From contig NZ_LT629710.1 of the NCBI RefSeq assembly GCF_900104535.1, positions 1,302,001 to 1,366,000 of the forward strand: a DNA stretch of 64,000 nucleotides. Reading direction: 5' to 3'. Origin of the DNA: Nakamurella panacisegetis. GTDB lineage: Bacteria; Actinomycetota; Actinomycetes; Mycobacteriales; Nakamurellaceae. Position numbers and translations under genes: made by a program. Position 1 is the stretch's first letter. Every line of letters begins with the position of its first letter. The notes beneath the pieces were generated by a model. That model was not told where the DNA came from and did not search any database. It saw nothing but the letters and a program-made list of their open reading frames with translations. Shown here piece after piece: positions 27,079 to 36,230 of the stretch.

Positions 27079-28461
27079 CTACGACTGCTTGCGCAGCAGC
27101 TGTCCCGCGACCATATCGTCCTGGAGCTCGGTCCCGCGGAGCCAGCGTCGCCGGACGACCCCGAGCAGTTCGGCCCCCAGATACGGCGTCACCGGGTGCC
27201 GGTGCTTGATCGACTCGGTCGTGACCGTGAACCTCTCACCGTCGGCCAGGGCCACCAGATCGGCATCGGCGCCGATCGCGATACGACCCTTCGCCGGCAG
27301 TCCGGCCAGGTCAGCCGGCCCACTCGACATCCATCGCAGCACGTCGGCCAGGGTCACCCCGCGGCGAGTGGCCTGCGCCAGCACCGCGGCGAAACCGAAC
27401 TGCAAGGAGGCGATGCCACCCCAGGCCAGGCCGAGGTCACCCACTTCCAGCAACTTGAGCTCCGGCGTGGACGGCGAGTGGTCGGTCACGACGATGTCGA
27501 TGGTCCCGTCGGCCAGGGCGGCCCACAGGGCGTCCTGGTCGGCACCGCCCCGGATCGGCGGGCAGCACTTGAACTGTGGCGACCCATCAGGGATGGTCTC
27601 GGCGGCCAGAGTCAGGTAGTGCGGACAGGTCTCGGCCGTGATCGGCACGCCAGCCGCCTTGGCCCGGCGCACCAGGTCGGCACCGGCGGCCGAGGACAGG
27701 TGCACGATGTGGGCTCGACATCCGGTGGCCGCGGAAGCCTCGATGACGGTCGCAATGGCCACCGCCTCGGCCGTGTCGGGCCGGGAATCGACGAACGCGG
27801 CGTAGCTGCGGCCCTGCGGCGTCGGCGAGACATGCAGTACGCCAGGGTCTTCCGCGTGCACCAGCATGAGGCCGCCGATATCGGCCACCACCCGCATGGC
27901 GGTGAGCAACTCCGTTGCCGACAGCGGCGGAAATTCGGGCACCCCCGAGTCCTGCAGGAAGCACTTGACGCCGAACACCCCGTCCGCGAACAGATCCGGC
28001 AGGTCGGCCAGGTTGGTCGGCACCGCTCCGCCCCAGAAACCGACGTCGACGTGACAGCGGCCCCGGGCGACCTTCCTCTTGGTGGCCAGGGCAGCCGCCG
28101 TCAGGGTCGGCGGAAGGGAGTTGAGCGGCATGTCGATGATCGTGGTGACGCCGGCCGCGGCGGCCGCGGCGGTGGCCGACTCGAAGCCCTCCCACTCGGT
28201 GCGTCCGGGCTCGTTGATGTGCACGTGGGTGTCGACCAGACCGGGGATCAGGACGACGTCGGCCTCGAGCGTGACCACCCGGGGAGCCAGTGGCACGACC
28301 TCGAACGGCTCGATGGACACCACCGTGCCGCGCCGGATGCCGAGCGCGGCCGATGTCTCCACCCCGTCGATCATCACCCGGGGCGCGCGGATCGCCAGGT
28401 CGAGCAGCTGCCGGTTGGTCACCCGTCCGACGCCGGCCAGTTCGGAAGCCAGAGCCAACAC
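27079..28461 (-). CDS. allB: Allantoinase
   Basis: A cyclic amidohydrolase of 460 residues. The metal-site pattern is complete: DTHVHINEPGRTEWEGF, the bridging lysine in FGVKCFLQDSG, LVHAEDPG, HIVHLSSA, and IVVTDHSPS. The CCPPIRG loop is typical of allantoinases as opposed to dihydropyrimidinases. It opens the hydantoin ring of allantoin to allantoate. The GTG start at 28461 abuts an AAAGGGG run, closer than usual, so a GTG about 13 codons later is possible. It is the first gene of the ureide strand block, divergent from a phosphoribosyltransferase. Confidence 0.94.
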   Translation of the reverse strand: MLALASELAGVGRVTNRQLLDLAIRAPRVMIDGVETSAALGIRRGTVVSIEPFEVVPLAPRVVTLEADVVLIPGLVDTHVHINEPGRTEWEGFESATAAAAAAGVTTIIDMPLNSLPPTLTAAALATKRKVARGRCHVDVGFWGGAVPTNLADLPDLFADGVFGVKCFLQDSGVPEFPPLSATELLTAMRVVADIGGLMLVHAEDPGVLHVSPTPQGRSYAAFVDSRPDTAEAVAIATVIEASAATGCRAHIVHLSSAAGADLVRRAKAAGVPITAETCPHYLTLAAETIPDGSPQFKCCPPIRGGADQDALWAALADGTIDIVVTDHSPSTPELKLLEVGDLGLAWGGIASLQFGFAAVLAQATRRGVTLADVLRWMSSGPADLAGLPAKGRIAIGADADLVALADGERFTVTTESIKHRHPVTPYLGAELLGVVRRRWLRGTELQDDMVAGQLLRKQS

Positions 28462-28598
28462 CCCCTTTCGCCCGTCGCGCCGGCGTCACCGCCGAAATTC
28501 TGTGGTCCCCGGAGGGTATCGAAGGCAATATTGTCGGTCCGGGTCGGTCCGGTGACGCACTTGTTACGGCCTTGACCGTCGGACCTCCGGCGGGCCTG

Positions 28599-28604
28599 TA
28601 GGTT
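28599..28604 (+). promoter_or_regulatory. -10 element TAGGTT for a leaderless phosphoribosyltransferase transcript
   Basis: TAGGTT is followed by six bases and then ATG 28611. A TTGACC at 28572-28577 is 21 bases upstream, longer than ideal. No ribosome site is present. Confidence 0.45.
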
Positions 28605-28610
28605 CGGCCC

Positions 28611-29108
28611 ATGGTGACCCCGACCTCGAGGCCTGTCCGCGAAGTACTGACCTGGGAGCGGTTCGGCGTCGCGTGCCGCCAATTGGCCCAGCAGGTCGCC
28701 GACGACGGATTCACCCCCGAGATCGTCATCGCGGTGGCTCGCGGCGGACTGCTCCCGGCCGGTGCTCTGGCCTACGCCCTCGGCACCAAGGCCGCGGGCA
28801 CGCTGAACGTCGAGTTCTACTCCGACATCGAACAGACCCTGCCCGACCCGGTGGTCCTGGAGCCGATGCTCGACACGGTGGCGATCAGCGGCAAGCGGTT
28901 GCTGGTGGTCGACGACGTCGCCGACTCCGGCCGCACCCTGGCCCTGGTCATGGATCTGATGCGCCAGCACGGCGCCGAGGCGCGATCCGCCGTGCTGTAC
29001 ACCAAGCCCCGGACCATCCTGGTGCCCGACTATTCCTGGCGCGAGACCGAGTTGTGGATCACCTTCCCGTGGTCGGCCCAACCGCCGGTCGTTCCCGCGG
29101 GGCGCTGA
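28611..29108 (+). CDS. Phosphoribosyltransferase (xanthine/hypoxanthine-guanine type)
   Basis: A protein of 165 residues. It has the type I PRTase fold: VIAVARGGLLPAGALAYALG early and the PRPP loop LLVVDDVADSGRTLALV in the middle, and an ending WITFPWSAQP like that of xanthine-guanine phosphoribosyltransferases. It would convert a free purine base and PRPP to the nucleotide. It is divergent from allantoinase with 149 bases between. The contrast is notable: salvage of purines on one side and breakdown on the other. Base specificity cannot be read from sequence. Confidence 0.82.
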   Translation: MVTPTSRPVREVLTWERFGVACRQLAQQVADDGFTPEIVIAVARGGLLPAGALAYALGTKAAGTLNVEFYSDIEQTLPDPVVLEPMLDTVAISGKRLLVVDDVADSGRTLALVMDLMRQHGAEARSAVLYTKPRTILVPDYSWRETELWITFPWSAQPPVVPAGR

Positions 29109-29162
29109 CCGAGCGATCCCTGCGAGCCGCGGCGCGGTGGGACCGACCGCCGGGAGTCGAAC

Positions 29163-31283
29163 TCAGACGGCGACCAACTCCAGTAGGAGCGCCTCTTCCG
29201 GATGCAGCACGGGCAGCGGGAGGCCGACCGTCTGCAGGGTCCGGCCGGACATCGTCGCCGACCCGGCGGCCAGCCAGGGCGGTGGAACCCGGTGTCCGGC
29301 GGCGGGTTCACCGGCCGGAGTCAGAGGCGTGACCCGATAGCGGCGGTCCGGGTCGAGCCCGGCGAACCGGGCCGCCGACGGCTTCTCGGCCAGCGTCGTC
29401 GCCAACTGGGCGTAGCAGAACACCGCGCTGCTCCGATCAGCGGCGACCACCCCGCTGAAGGTGGCGCTGGGGTCCGGGTGGTCGATGTTGACCGTGCTGC
29501 CGGTGTGCAGCACACCACGCAGCCGCTTGTAGGCGGCGATGATCTCGACCAGCGCCGCCTGGTCCTGCTCGCTCGCGGACGCGATGTCCCATTCGATGCC
29601 GAAGTGACCGAAGAACGCGGTGGCGGCGCGGAATGTCAGGTTGTGACGTCGGCCGGTGGTGTGGGCCTCCGGCGGGCCGACGTGGGTGCCGAGAAGTTCC
29701 GGCGGAATCAGGAATTGCGTCCACCGCTGGATGTGCTGTCGTTCCAGGGCGTCGTTGCAGTCGCTGGTCCAGAAGCGGTCGGTGTGCTGCAGGATGCCGA
29801 GATCGACGCGCGCGCCGCCGCTGGAGCAGCTCTCGATCTCCAGGCCCGGATTGGCTTCCTTCAACCGTTCGAACAGGCGGTACGCGGCCAGGGTCTGGGC
29901 GTGCACGCCGGCTCGACCTTCGTGCATCGCGTGCACCAGATCCCGGTTGTGGTCCCACTTGATGAAATCAATACCGTATTCCTTGACCAACGAGTCGATC
30001 CGGTCGAACAGGTATTCCGCCGCCTCCGGACGTGCCACGTCCAGCACCTGCTGGTACCGGGCCTCCGGCGGCAGCCGGTCGTGCGGCCCGAGCAGCCAGT
30101 CCGGGTGTGCCCGGTACAGGTCGGAATCGACGTTGATCATCTCCGGTTCGAACCACAGTCCGAACTGCATGCCCAGACCGCGCACGTGATCGACCAAGGG
30201 GCCCAGACCGTCCGGCCAGACATCGGACGACACGGTCCAGTCGCCCAGGGACGAATGATCGTCGCGGCGGCCGCCGAACCAGCCGTCGTCCAGCACGAAG
30301 CGTTCCACCCCGACCCGTGCCGCGATGTCCGCCAGATCCCGCAACCGGGTCAGGTCGTGATCGAAATACACTGCCTCCCAGGTATTCAGGACGACCGGGC
30401 GCGGACCGTCGTTCCGATGCGACCGGACCAGATGGTGGAATCGCTCGGAGATCCCGTCGAGTCCGCGATCCGACCAGGCGCCGTAGACGTCCGGCGTGCG
30501 GTAGCTCTCCCCGCCGAGAAGTTCCACTTCACCCGGGGCCAGCAACTCGGCCGCGCCGATCACGCGCGTGCCGTCGGGGATCGCCTCGGACCAGGTCGCC
30601 TGATCGCCGCTCCAGGCCAGATGCACGCTCCACAGCGTCCCCGTCCGGTTGCCGAAACCGTCGGTACCAACGGTGGTCACGAAGGACGCATCCGAAGCCG
30701 TACGGCCACGGCGGTTCTCGCGGGTCCACGCACCCATCCCGAGCCGCTGACGCTGGGGCACCCGCTCGGCGCTCCACCGGCCGGTGAAGTCCAGCACTTC
30801 CGTGGCCACGTCCGGGATCGGCAGTATCGCAGCCAGTTCGGCCAGCTGGTAGGGGGTCTCGCCGGTGTTGCGCACCTCGTGATTGATCCGCAGCACGCCG
30901 CTGCCGGTGAGCTCGAGCTCGCTCCGCACGGACAGGCCCGCACTGTCGTCGGTGCTGGTCAGTACGACCACGTCGCCGCTGACCTCGCACGAGGTCAGAC
31001 CCAGGCGGGGCGCGAAATCGGCTCCGCTGCGATGGCCACTGAGCCCGGGCCGGCCGCGATACCCCAGAGCGCGCTCGGGCAACAGCCCGCGCCGTAACGG
31101 CTGGTCCAGAACCGCGTTCGGCACCGCCGGGACCGAGTCGGCCAACAAGTCCCCCAGCTCCGCCGGTGACAGGTCACCCAAGTCGGCCCCCCAGTGGGCC
31201 AGCGCCGGCTGGCCTTCCCCGGTGGCGTCGATCAGCACGCTCACACCGGCACGACGAAGATGGACGATCCTATTGCTGGACAA
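29163..31283 (-). CDS. Alpha-galactosidase, GH36
   Basis: A protein of 706 residues with no signal peptide, so cytoplasmic. The catalytic barrel has FVLDDGWFGGR, LGMQFGLWFEPEMIN, the nucleophile Asp in GIDFIKWDHNRDLV, CSSGGARVDLGIL, and the acid/base region FWTSDCNDALERQHIQ. An N-terminal beta domain and a C-terminal LTPAGEPA-type beta sandwich complete the GH36 form. It removes terminal alpha-galactosyl groups, for example from raffinose or melibiose. It ends the same-strand cluster with DeoR, GH42 and the ABC transporter genes. Confidence 0.93.
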   Translation of the reverse strand: MSSNRIVHLRRAGVSVLIDATGEGQPALAHWGADLGDLSPAELGDLLADSVPAVPNAVLDQPLRRGLLPERALGYRGRPGLSGHRSGADFAPRLGLTSCEVSGDVVVLTSTDDSAGLSVRSELELTGSGVLRINHEVRNTGETPYQLAELAAILPIPDVATEVLDFTGRWSAERVPQRQRLGMGAWTRENRRGRTASDASFVTTVGTDGFGNRTGTLWSVHLAWSGDQATWSEAIPDGTRVIGAAELLAPGEVELLGGESYRTPDVYGAWSDRGLDGISERFHHLVRSHRNDGPRPVVLNTWEAVYFDHDLTRLRDLADIAARVGVERFVLDDGWFGGRRDDHSSLGDWTVSSDVWPDGLGPLVDHVRGLGMQFGLWFEPEMINVDSDLYRAHPDWLLGPHDRLPPEARYQQVLDVARPEAAEYLFDRIDSLVKEYGIDFIKWDHNRDLVHAMHEGRAGVHAQTLAAYRLFERLKEANPGLEIESCSSGGARVDLGILQHTDRFWTSDCNDALERQHIQRWTQFLIPPELLGTHVGPPEAHTTGRRHNLTFRAATAFFGHFGIEWDIASASEQDQAALVEIIAAYKRLRGVLHTGSTVNIDHPDPSATFSGVVAADRSSAVFCYAQLATTLAEKPSAARFAGLDPDRRYRVTPLTPAGEPAAGHRVPPPWLAAGSATMSGRTLQTVGLPLPVLHPEEALLLELVAV

Positions 31284-31325
31284 GGCGCATTTCCCTTTCG
31301 GAACAGCTGTCGAAGAAGGTGGGGT

Positions 31326-32120
31326 TCAGCTGCGGGACAGCGACGGTTCGACCGGAACCACGATCAATTCGCCGACCTGTTCGGTCAGGATCCTGCGGGC
31401 TTCGTCGCCGATTCCGTCGTCGGTGATCAACACATCGGCGATCGACAACCGGCCGAAGTCGGCCAATCCGGCCGTACCCCATTTCGTGGAGTCGGCCAGC
31501 ACCACGACCTGACGGGCGCTGGCGATCAAGGCCATGTTGGTCTGCGCCTCGGCCAGGTTCGGTGTGGTGAAACCGGAACGGGCGTCCATGCCGTGCACAC
31601 CGAGGAACAGCCGGTCGACGTGGAGCGAGCTGATCGCGCGGTCGGCGATCGGACCGACCAGCGCCGCGCTCGGCGTCCGCGAGCCACCGGTGAGGATGAC
31701 GTTGAGATCGGACGGGCGACTTCCGGCCGCCAGCACGTCGGCCACCGTGGTCGAATTCGTGACCACGGCCAGCGGCTGCGAGCCGGCCTGGATGTGCCGG
31801 GCCAGCATCCAGGTGGTGGTGCCGGCCGACAGCGCGATGGCCGACTTGTCCAGCAACTGCGCGGCGCGGGCCGCGATGGCCCGCTTGGCCGGCTGCTGCA
31901 GCACGCTCTTCGCCTCGAAGCCGGGCTCCTCCGAACTGCTCGCGGTCAGGACCGCTCCACCGTGCACCTTGCGGAGCCAGCCGTGTGTCTCCAGGTGTTC
32001 CAGATCGCGACGAACGGTCATGTCGGACACGCCCAGCAGCTCGGTCAGCTCACTGACCCGCACGCCGCCCACGCGCTCCACTTCGGCCAGGATGAGTTCT
32101 CGGCGTTGACTGACCAACAT
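31326..32120 (-). CDS. DeoR/GlpR family regulator
   Basis: A protein of 264 residues from ATG 32120, six bases after GGGGAG; the open frame upstream overlaps GH42. The N-terminal helix-turn-helix is RRELILAEVERVGGVRVSELTELLGVSDMTVRRDLEHLE, followed by the standard KVHGGAVL hinge. The C-terminal sensor domain has ALSAGTTTWMLAR, NVILTGGSR and VVVLADSTKWG, which bind sugar phosphates. Between the two galactosidase genes, it most likely represses the galactoside cluster. The palindrome in the substrate-binding gene's promoter is a candidate site. Confidence 0.9.
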   Translation of the reverse strand: MLVSQRRELILAEVERVGGVRVSELTELLGVSDMTVRRDLEHLETHGWLRKVHGGAVLTASSSEEPGFEAKSVLQQPAKRAIAARAAQLLDKSAIALSAGTTTWMLARHIQAGSQPLAVVTNSTTVADVLAAGSRPSDLNVILTGGSRTPSAALVGPIADRAISSLHVDRLFLGVHGMDARSGFTTPNLAEAQTNMALIASARQVVVLADSTKWGTAGLADFGRLSIADVLITDDGIGDEARRILTEQVGELIVVPVEPSLSRS

Positions 32121-32185
32121 GACTGGCTCCCCTTCCGCGGATCGGTTCGTGGGCCGGCGATGGCCCGCTGTTGTCGGACCCACGG

Positions 32186-34267
32186 CTACGCCGGCGTCCG
32201 CGCGATCACGGCGACCGCTCCCGGTTCGAGCAGGCGCCCGAACGGCCATGACTCGCCGGTGAGCAGATCGGTTCCACCGTCGATGTCGATCGGGACCGCT
32301 TGCGCGGCCCGGTTCACCACGAACGAATAGGTGGCTGACGGTCCCTGCCGGACGACGACATCGAGCCCCGGCGGCCGGTCCGGCACCGCGATTCCGGCCT
32401 GTTCGCACACGGTCCGTAACAGCCGCCCCAGCGATTCGGTCTCCGGTGCGGTGCCGAGGTACCACGCGGACCCGGCTCCGGCGGCGCGACGAGTGATGGC
32501 CGGCTGCCCGGGGAACGGGCCGTCGACGAATTCGCTGATCACCTCGGCATCCGTCGCGGTGATCGACTCGGTCCAGATCGAGGCGGTCGAGGTCGCGCCG
32601 CCGGCATCGAGGAGGGTGACCGTGCCGCCGGCGAGCAAGGGCGAGAACTCCTCGATCCGCACGCCGAGCAGTTCGGCGAAGGCGCCCGGATACCCGCCGA
32701 GCCGGATGTGGTCGTTCTCGTCGACGATGCCCGAGAAGTACCCGACGACCACCGTGCCGCCGCGCTGCGTCACGGCCGCGAGATTGGCCGCGCCGGGGTC
32801 GGTGCAGAGGTACAGGGCGGGCGCCAGCACCAGGTCGTAGGGGTCGAGATCGCCGTCCGGGTGGACGAAGTCGCACACCACCCCCTGTTCCCAGAGACTT
32901 CGGTGCCACCGGCGGACCTGGGTCATCATGTCCACGTCGACACTGGGGTGGGAGTCGAGTTCGACGCCCCACCATGCGTTCCAGTCGAACGCGATGGCGA
33001 CCTTGGTGGTCACCCGGCTGCCGGCCACCGGCGCCAGCGCCTTCAGGTGGGCGCCGAGCTGGGTGACCTCACGCCAGCGGGCGGAGTCGGTACCGGCGTG
33101 CGGCAGCATGGCCGAGTGGAACTTCTCCGCCCCGGCCTTTGACGCGCGCCACTGGAAGAACAGATCGCCGTCGGCACCGCGGGCCAGGTGGGTCAGGCTG
33201 TCGCTGATCATCTGGCCCGGCACCTTGGCCGGGTTGCGCGGCTGCCAGTTGACGGCCGACGTCGAATGTTCCATGAGCAGCCACGGCGCACCGTCGGACA
33301 GGGAGCGCATCAGGTCGCCGGACATCACCAGGTCGTGGGTGGCCCCGCCCGGCCCGAGTCCGTCGACGATCCGGTAGTGGTCATTGCTGATCAGGTCCTG
33401 CTCCTTCGCCCACGCGAAGTAGTCGAGCGGCTTGAAGAAGGACATGAAGTTGGTGGTCACCGGCTGCGGCGCCCGCGCCCGGATGACGGCGGCCTCGGCC
33501 CGGAAGCAGTCCAGCAGTTCCTCGGAGGAGAACCGCGCGAAATCGAGTTGCTGGGTCGGATTGGCGAATGTGTTGTACGACGGCGTGCGCGGCGGCAGGA
33601 TCTCGGCCCAGTCGTAGTACCGCTGGCTCCAGAATGTGGTGCCCCAGGCGTCGTTCAGGGTGTCGAGTTCGCCGTAGCGGGCCTGCAGCCAGCGCCGGAA
33701 GGCGACCGCTGATTCGTCGCAGTAGCAGGCCCAGTTGTGGCAGCCGTACTCGTTGTGCACGTGCCACATCGCGACCGCGGGATGGTCGGCGTACCGGTCG
33801 GCGATGGTGGCCGTCAGGGCCGCGGCGGCCGTTCGGTATTCCGGCGACGAGGGGCAGAACGACTGGCGCCCACCATAACTGCGGCGTACCCCGTTCACGT
33901 CGACCAGCAGGGATTGCGGATACTGCCGGGAGAACCACGGGGGTGGGGTGGCCGACGCGTTGGCCAGGTCGACCGCGATGCCACCGGCATGCAGGCGGTC
34001 GATGATCCGGTCCAGCCAGCCGAATTCGTACAGGCCTTCCTTCGGTTCCAGCAGCGCCCACGAGAAGATGCCGACCGAGACCAGGTTGACGCCGGCCTCG
34101 GTCATCAGCTCGATGTCTTGCGGCCACACGCTTTCCGGCCACTGCTCGGGGTTGTAGTCGGCTCCGAAGGCGAGCCGTCCCCCCAGCCGCCGGGTCAGCC
34201 GGTCCATGGACGCGATGAAGTGGGCGCGGCCGCCCCGAGGGGCTGCCGCGGTGCTGGAATCCGTCAT
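32186..34267 (-). CDS. Beta-galactosidase, GH42
   Basis: A protein of 693 residues from ATG 34267, overlapping the permease stop by four bases; the longer open frame to 35062 is a shadow of that permease. It has LAFGADYNPEQWPESVW, the acid/base Glu in WHVHNEYGCHNW, several Cys consistent with the GH42 zinc cluster, and the nucleophile Glu in LLMEHSTSAVNWQPRN. A trimerisation domain and a small beta domain follow. It hydrolyses terminal beta-galactosyl bonds in the cytoplasm, acting on sugars brought in by the adjacent transporter. Confidence 0.93.
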   Translation of the reverse strand: MTDSSTAAAPRGGRAHFIASMDRLTRRLGGRLAFGADYNPEQWPESVWPQDIELMTEAGVNLVSVGIFSWALLEPKEGLYEFGWLDRIIDRLHAGGIAVDLANASATPPPWFSRQYPQSLLVDVNGVRRSYGGRQSFCPSSPEYRTAAAALTATIADRYADHPAVAMWHVHNEYGCHNWACYCDESAVAFRRWLQARYGELDTLNDAWGTTFWSQRYYDWAEILPPRTPSYNTFANPTQQLDFARFSSEELLDCFRAEAAVIRARAPQPVTTNFMSFFKPLDYFAWAKEQDLISNDHYRIVDGLGPGGATHDLVMSGDLMRSLSDGAPWLLMEHSTSAVNWQPRNPAKVPGQMISDSLTHLARGADGDLFFQWRASKAGAEKFHSAMLPHAGTDSARWREVTQLGAHLKALAPVAGSRVTTKVAIAFDWNAWWGVELDSHPSVDVDMMTQVRRWHRSLWEQGVVCDFVHPDGDLDPYDLVLAPALYLCTDPGAANLAAVTQRGGTVVVGYFSGIVDENDHIRLGGYPGAFAELLGVRIEEFSPLLAGGTVTLLDAGGATSTASIWTESITATDAEVISEFVDGPFPGQPAITRRAAGAGSAWYLGTAPETESLGRLLRTVCEQAGIAVPDRPPGLDVVVRQGPSATYSFVVNRAAQAVPIDIDGGTDLLTGESWPFGRLLEPGAVAVIARTPA

Positions 34268-35205
34268 CCCTTGTTCGCTCCCAGGGTGAGCCCGGCGACG
34301 AACTGCCGCTGCAGCACCAGGTAGACGATGAGCACGGGCACGGCCGACAGCAGTGCTCCGGCCGCGAGTTCGGTGTAGTTGGTGGCGAACTGGCCGTTCA
34401 GGTTGTTCAACCCGGAGGTGATCGGCAACCGGTCGCCCTTCTGGATCAGCAACAGGGCCCAGAAGAAGTCGTTGTAGATGAAGATGACCTCCAGGGTGGC
34501 CAGGGCGGCCAGAGCCGGACGGCACAGCGGCAGGATGATCTTCCAGTACTGCTTCCAGATGCTGGCCCCGTCGACCTGCGCCGCTTCGGTCAGTTCGATC
34601 GGGAGGGCCTTCATGTAGTTGCTCATCACGAAGGTGCAGAAGCCGAGCTGGAACGCGACGTTCACCGCGATCACGATGTAGTAGGTGTTGATGAACGAAC
34701 CGGAGTCCGACACCGACAGCGGCAACGGCGTGTGCTTGGCGATCTGGAACAGCGGCGTCGCCAGGACCTGTTGCGGCAGCAGGTTGCCCGCGGTGAACAG
34801 GATCAGCAGCGGCACGTTGAACCGCCACGAGACCCGCGACAGTTTGAAGGCCGCGAACGAGGCCAGGATCAGGGTCAGGATCACCGCCGGAATGGTGATG
34901 ATCGCCGAGTTGAGGAAGAACTTCGGCAGCTCGGCGTCCTTCCAGGCACTCACGTAGTTGTCGAAGCTGTACCGGCCGCCGACCGAGAAGAACGAGTGGT
35001 TGTCGAAGTAGTCCAGCGGTCGCAGGGACGTGTACACCGTCCACAGCAACGGGATCATCCACAGCACGGCCGCCACCATCAGGAAGATCAGGATGCCGAT
35101 CCGGCCGCCTTTGCTCCCCCGGGTCAGCGGTGATCCGGTGGGAACGACCGGCTTCTTCGGCCGGCGGCCGGACTGCTGGTCGGTCGGCACGATGGTCGAG
35201 GTCAT
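34264..35205 (-). CDS. Sugar ABC transporter permease (MalG type, CUT1)
   Basis: A protein of 313 residues with six predicted membrane helices after a basic N-terminus. The EAA loop that docks the ATPase reads LTEAAQVDGASIWKQYWKIILPLCRP. The closing FVAGLTLGANKG is a standard MalG-type ending. It pairs with the upstream permease (four-base overlap) and the substrate-binding lipoprotein. No ATPase gene is in the cluster, so a shared MsiK-type ATPase from elsewhere probably powers it. Confidence 0.9.
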   Translation of the reverse strand: MTSTIVPTDQQSGRRPKKPVVPTGSPLTRGSKGGRIGILIFLMVAAVLWMIPLLWTVYTSLRPLDYFDNHSFFSVGGRYSFDNYVSAWKDAELPKFFLNSAIITIPAVILTLILASFAAFKLSRVSWRFNVPLLILFTAGNLLPQQVLATPLFQIAKHTPLPLSVSDSGSFINTYYIVIAVNVAFQLGFCTFVMSNYMKALPIELTEAAQVDGASIWKQYWKIILPLCRPALAALATLEVIFIYNDFFWALLLIQKGDRLPITSGLNNLNGQFATNYTELAAGALLSAVPVLIVYLVLQRQFVAGLTLGANKG

Positions 35206-36182
35206 CGCTTCTCCTCCTTGAAGGCCTGGCTCAGGTACGCGATGATCGGGACGAGGGCGATGACCAGCAGGATGACGGCCAGGGCCGAGGCGTAGCCGAC
35301 GCGGGCCGCCGCCCCGCTGTTGGTGTAGATCATCGTGGCCAGCAACTGCAGGCCGTTGGTGCCCTTGTTGATGATGAAGACGATGTCGAAGGCACGCAGG
35401 GCCTCGATCACGGTGATGACGACGATGACGATGTTGATCGGCCGCATCGCCGGGAAGACCACCCGGAAGAAGGTCTGTCGCGAGGTGGCCCCGTCGATGG
35501 CGGCCGCCTCCCGAAGGGACGGGTCAACGCCCTTCAGACCGGCCAGGTAGAGCACCATGATGTAGCCGATGTGTTTCCAGCTGGCCGCGACCAATGCCGC
35601 CCAGAGATTGATGTTCGGATTTCCGAACCAATCGATATTGGTGTGGAAGACGCCGTTGATCAGACCCTGGTCGGGCGAGAAGATCAGTTGCCAGATCACC
35701 CCGACCAGGGCCAGGGAGAACATCACCGGCAGGAAGAAGATGCTCTGCATGATCTTGCTGCCGGGCAGTTCCCGATCCAGCAGGACCGCGAAGAAGATGC
35801 CCAGCGGGGTGGCGATGAAGGCCAGGAAGGCGAGCCAGATCAGGTTGTGCCGGACGGCCGGCCAGAAGTTCGGATCGACGTTGAAGACGTCGGAATAGTT
35901 CGTCCCGCCGATCCATTTGATCTTGGAGAACGCACCGACCCCGTTCCATCGGGCGAACGACAGGATGATCGAGCCGATGGCCGGGAACCACACCAGCACG
36001 GCCTCGATCAGGGTCGGGATGCCGATCATCAGCGCGATGACGACCTTGTCCCGTCCGGTGAGCCGATGCACCCGGCGCTTCCGGTCGAGCGGTTGCTCGA
36101 TCGGCGACGGTGGCGCCGGGGTCTGCTGCGTTGCAGTCACAATCGCACTCTTTCCTGCTTTGGTCACGCCATCGGAAGCCAT
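35202..36182 (-). CDS. Sugar ABC transporter permease (MalF type, CUT1)
   Basis: A protein of 326 residues from ATG 36182. An internal GTG at 36140, after AGGAAAG, is a better-placed start and would remove 14 residues. Six membrane helices and the EAA loop LREAAAIDGATSRQTFFRVVFPAMRPI are present. It forms the transmembrane channel with the MalG-type partner. It lies 48 bases after the substrate-binding gene. Confidence 0.9.
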   Translation of the reverse strand: MASDGVTKAGKSAIVTATQQTPAPPSPIEQPLDRKRRVHRLTGRDKVVIALMIGIPTLIEAVLVWFPAIGSIILSFARWNGVGAFSKIKWIGGTNYSDVFNVDPNFWPAVRHNLIWLAFLAFIATPLGIFFAVLLDRELPGSKIMQSIFFLPVMFSLALVGVIWQLIFSPDQGLINGVFHTNIDWFGNPNINLWAALVAASWKHIGYIMVLYLAGLKGVDPSLREAAAIDGATSRQTFFRVVFPAMRPINIVIVVITVIEALRAFDIVFIINKGTNGLQLLATMIYTNSGAAARVGYASALAVILLVIALVPIIAYLSQAFKEEKR

Positions 36183-36230
36183 TTCCGTGGTGTCCGGCCG
36201 ACGTTCCGCCGGCCGGACACCACGAGCGAA

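Noticed and set aside
34268-35062. A long N-terminal extension of the GH42 gene
   Set aside because: It lies in another frame of the permease gene; the ATG at 34267 has a normal overlap and the family start follows it.
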